Source: Methanoculleus sp.
GTDB taxonomy: Archaea > Halobacteriota > Methanomicrobia > Methanomicrobiales > Methanoculleaceae
Assembly (NCBI GenBank): GCA_028698765.1
Contig: JAQVVW010000008.1
Location: forward strand, 1-14,403
Length of the DNA: 14,403 nt
Direction of reading: 5' to 3'
Below are positions 13,270-14,403 of this stretch, piece by piece. A program made the translations under genes and the position numbers. How positions within the stretch are numbered: the first letter of the stretch is position 1; every line of letters begins with the position of its first letter. A model generated the notes under the pieces. It ran no database searches, was not told the DNA's origin, and saw only the letters and a program-made list of their open reading frames with translations.

Positions 13270-14193
13270 TCAGCCCAGAGCGGCAACGAGGGCAAAGTAG
13301 AGCACGACCAGCCCCTGGAAGACGAAGTAGCCCTGGATGTTTGCGACGGCGTGGGGGAGGGCGGGTGCCCGTTCGGGAGACCGGTGCGAGAAGCCCCGGA
13401 GGGCGAGCGCAAGCGGGACGAGCGAGAAGAGCGCCACCGGCCGGAAGTCCACCGGAAAGAATGTCCCGGCGAGCGCAAAGACGGTGAGCGCCGCGGTCGC
13501 ACCCACCGCCGCGAGGGCGATGAGCGAAAACCCATAGACCCTTCCTCTCCGCACGATGAGCGTCCGCTTCCCCCCGGCGATGTCGCCCTCCCGGTCCGGG
13601 ATCTCGACGCTCGTGATGAAGACGAGCCCGTAGAGCGAGAGCGGGAGAGCAAACGCAAAGAACGAGAGATCAAGGGTTCCTGCCGCGACGAAGTAGCCCG
13701 CCCCCGGCATCAGGAGGCCGAAGGTGATCATGTTCGCGACCTCCCCGAGGTTATGGTAGGCAAGCGCAAGCGGGGGCGCCGTGTAGAACCAGCCGAGCAG
13801 GTTCCCCGCCACGCCGAAGGCGAGGAAGACGATCGGGTAGTCGTAGACGGTCACGAAGAGATACCCGATCAGGACCGAGGCCGCCATCAGGGCGACGGCC
13901 ACCCGGAGCGCGGCGGGTTTCAGGCCGGGGTTGGCGGCGAGGACGCCGCTCCCCCCGGATATCGGCGAGGTCTCGACGAATTGGTCGGCGTCGGCATCGA
14001 AGTAGTCGTTGCTGTAGTTGGTCGAGAGGTGCGCCGCCGCCATCGCCGCGTAGCCGACGAAGAAGATGGCCGGGGTGAACCGCGCCCCGAGGAGATACGC
14101 GAGGAGCGCGGCGGCGGTGAACGGGATGAAGCCCGAGAGGAGGAAAGGGAACCGGCCGAGCCTGATGAACTGCAGAAATGCGTGGGTCTCCAT
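13270..14193 (-). CDS. UbiA/MenA-type membrane prenyltransferase
   Basis: 307 residues, usual family length, from ATG 14193 with GGAGA (14203-14199) five bases upstream. The protein is almost all membrane helices. The first Asp-rich motif is NDYFDADAD (62-70), the second DREGD (200-204) followed by IAGGKRTL; both bind magnesium-diphosphate of the prenyl donor. GWFYTAPPLALAYHNLGE (134-151) is also typical. The enzyme joins a prenyl chain to an aromatic or other lipophilic acceptor in the membrane. It lacks the NRPDRPIPSG-like stretch after motif 1 that marks geranylgeranylglyceryl phosphate transferases of archaeal lipid synthesis; the SGGSGVLAANPGLKP stretch (79-93) is closer to MenA. Methanogens of this kind are not known for menaquinone, so the acceptor is open. 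It has its own promoter. Confidence 0.93.
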   Translation of the reverse strand: METHAFLQFIRLGRFPFLLSGFIPFTAAALLAYLLGARFTPAIFFVGYAAMAAAHLSTNYSNDYFDADADQFVETSPISGGSGVLAANPGLKPAALRVAVALMAASVLIGYLFVTVYDYPIVFLAFGVAGNLLGWFYTAPPLALAYHNLGEVANMITFGLLMPGAGYFVAAGTLDLSFFAFALPLSLYGLVFITSVEIPDREGDIAGGKRTLIVRRGRVYGFSLIALAAVGATAALTVFALAGTFFPVDFRPVALFSLVPLALALRGFSHRSPERAPALPHAVANIQGYFVFQGLVVLYFALVAALG

Positions 14194-14225
14194 GCGGGTC
14201 TCCGCCGCGGGATGGGGAGGCCCGG

Positions 14226-14233
14226 GTATATAG
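14226..14233 (-). promoter_or_regulatory. TATA box of the prenyltransferase gene
   Basis: CTATATAC on the minus strand, preceded by the purine-rich CCAAAGA (BRE-like), lies 33-40 bases before ATG 14193. The expected start point is near 14205, giving a short leader that still includes the GGAGA site. It sits in the 54-base gap after the stop of the upstream gene. Confidence 0.65.
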
Positions 14234-14247
14234 TCTTTGGCCGGGCC

Positions 14248-14403
14248 CTATCTCCGGGCAAGGAGCGGCACCACCGCCCGCAGCGCATCGACGCCCCCTT
14301 CGACGTAGATGAGGCCGAGAACCGCCCGGGCAAGGATCTCCTTCTCCCGGACAAGCCTCTCGCCGTCGGGAGCGCACCCCGCGCCGATCCGGTTCTCGTG
14401 AAG
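14248..14403 (-). CDS. C-terminal fragment of an unrecognised protein (start beyond the window)
   Basis: The last 51 residues and the TAG stop (14250-14248) of a minus-strand gene that enters from the right edge. The visible part is mostly amphipathic helix (RLVREKEILARAVLG, then GVDALRAVVPLLARR), with one Cys (GAGCAP). Codon composition matches the neighbours, and other frames here give Arg/Pro-rich shadows. No family can be assigned from so short a piece. Confidence 0.6.
   Translation of the reverse strand, partial: LHENRIGAGCAPDGERLVREKEILARAVLGLIYVEGGVDALRAVVPLLARR

Noticed and set aside
12369..13673. 434-residue minus-strand frame spanning two genes
   Set aside because: It crosses a convergent gene boundary and is Ser/Arg/Gly low complexity; both genes it covers are well supported in other frames.

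Overview
The window looks like the chromosome of a high-GC methanogenic archaeon, most likely of the Methanomicrobiales (Methanoculleus-like). This rests on the kinds of genes present (DUF1616, DUF4350, DUF4129, DUF58 and MoxR, Ser/Thr/Pro-linked surface proteins with a C-terminal membrane anchor), on archaeal TATA-like boxes in short AT-rich gaps, and on strong GGAGGTGA ribosome sites with ATGA/GTGA overlaps. The genus is an inference from style, not from a marker gene. No tRNA, rRNA, CRISPR array or transposase was seen.

Layout. (1) 1-843, minus: N-terminal part of a glycosyltransferase with two GT2 domains in tandem, continuing past the left edge. (2) 844-1347: about 500 bases without a gene, holding an AT-rich stretch and a terminator-like hairpin for the next gene. 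(3) 1348-2994, minus: exported beta-propeller protein with a membrane anchor and a cytoplasmic tail. (4) 3167-9072, plus: seven tightly coupled genes, namely a small membrane protein, a DUF4129-tailed membrane protein, a DUF4350 protein, a MoxR AAA+ ATPase, a DUF58 protein, a second small membrane protein, and a Cys-rich membrane protein. (5) 9026-11171, minus: a two-gene operon of a surface protein followed by a DUF1616 membrane protein, whose 3' end overlaps the MoxR operon tail to tail by 47 bases. (6) 11244-13250, plus: a large anchored surface protein sharing a 72-base divergent promoter region, and a C-terminal domain, with its neighbour. (7) 13270-14193, minus: a UbiA/MenA-type prenyltransferase with its own TATA box. 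(8) 14248-14403, minus: the C-terminal end of an unrecognised gene.

How it may work together. MoxR ATPases with DUF58 partners are known as a widespread chaperone-like pairing whose targets are mostly unknown. Here the pair sits in one operon with membrane proteins carrying large extracytoplasmic domains (Ig-like, and DUF4350 with an EF-hand-like loop). The propeller protein transcribed divergently ends in a cytoplasmic tail that resembles the DUF4129 tail inside the operon. My inference is a membrane-spanning machine in which the ATPase acts inside on DUF4129-like tails and thereby influences extracellular domains. The flanking glycosyltransferase, DUF1616 protein, two surface proteins and prenyltransferase make the whole window a cell-envelope region. 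The most novel points are the paired DUF4129-like tails, the EF-hand-like loop in the DUF4350 protein, the shortened first domain of the tandem glycosyltransferase, and the domain shared by the two divergent surface proteins.
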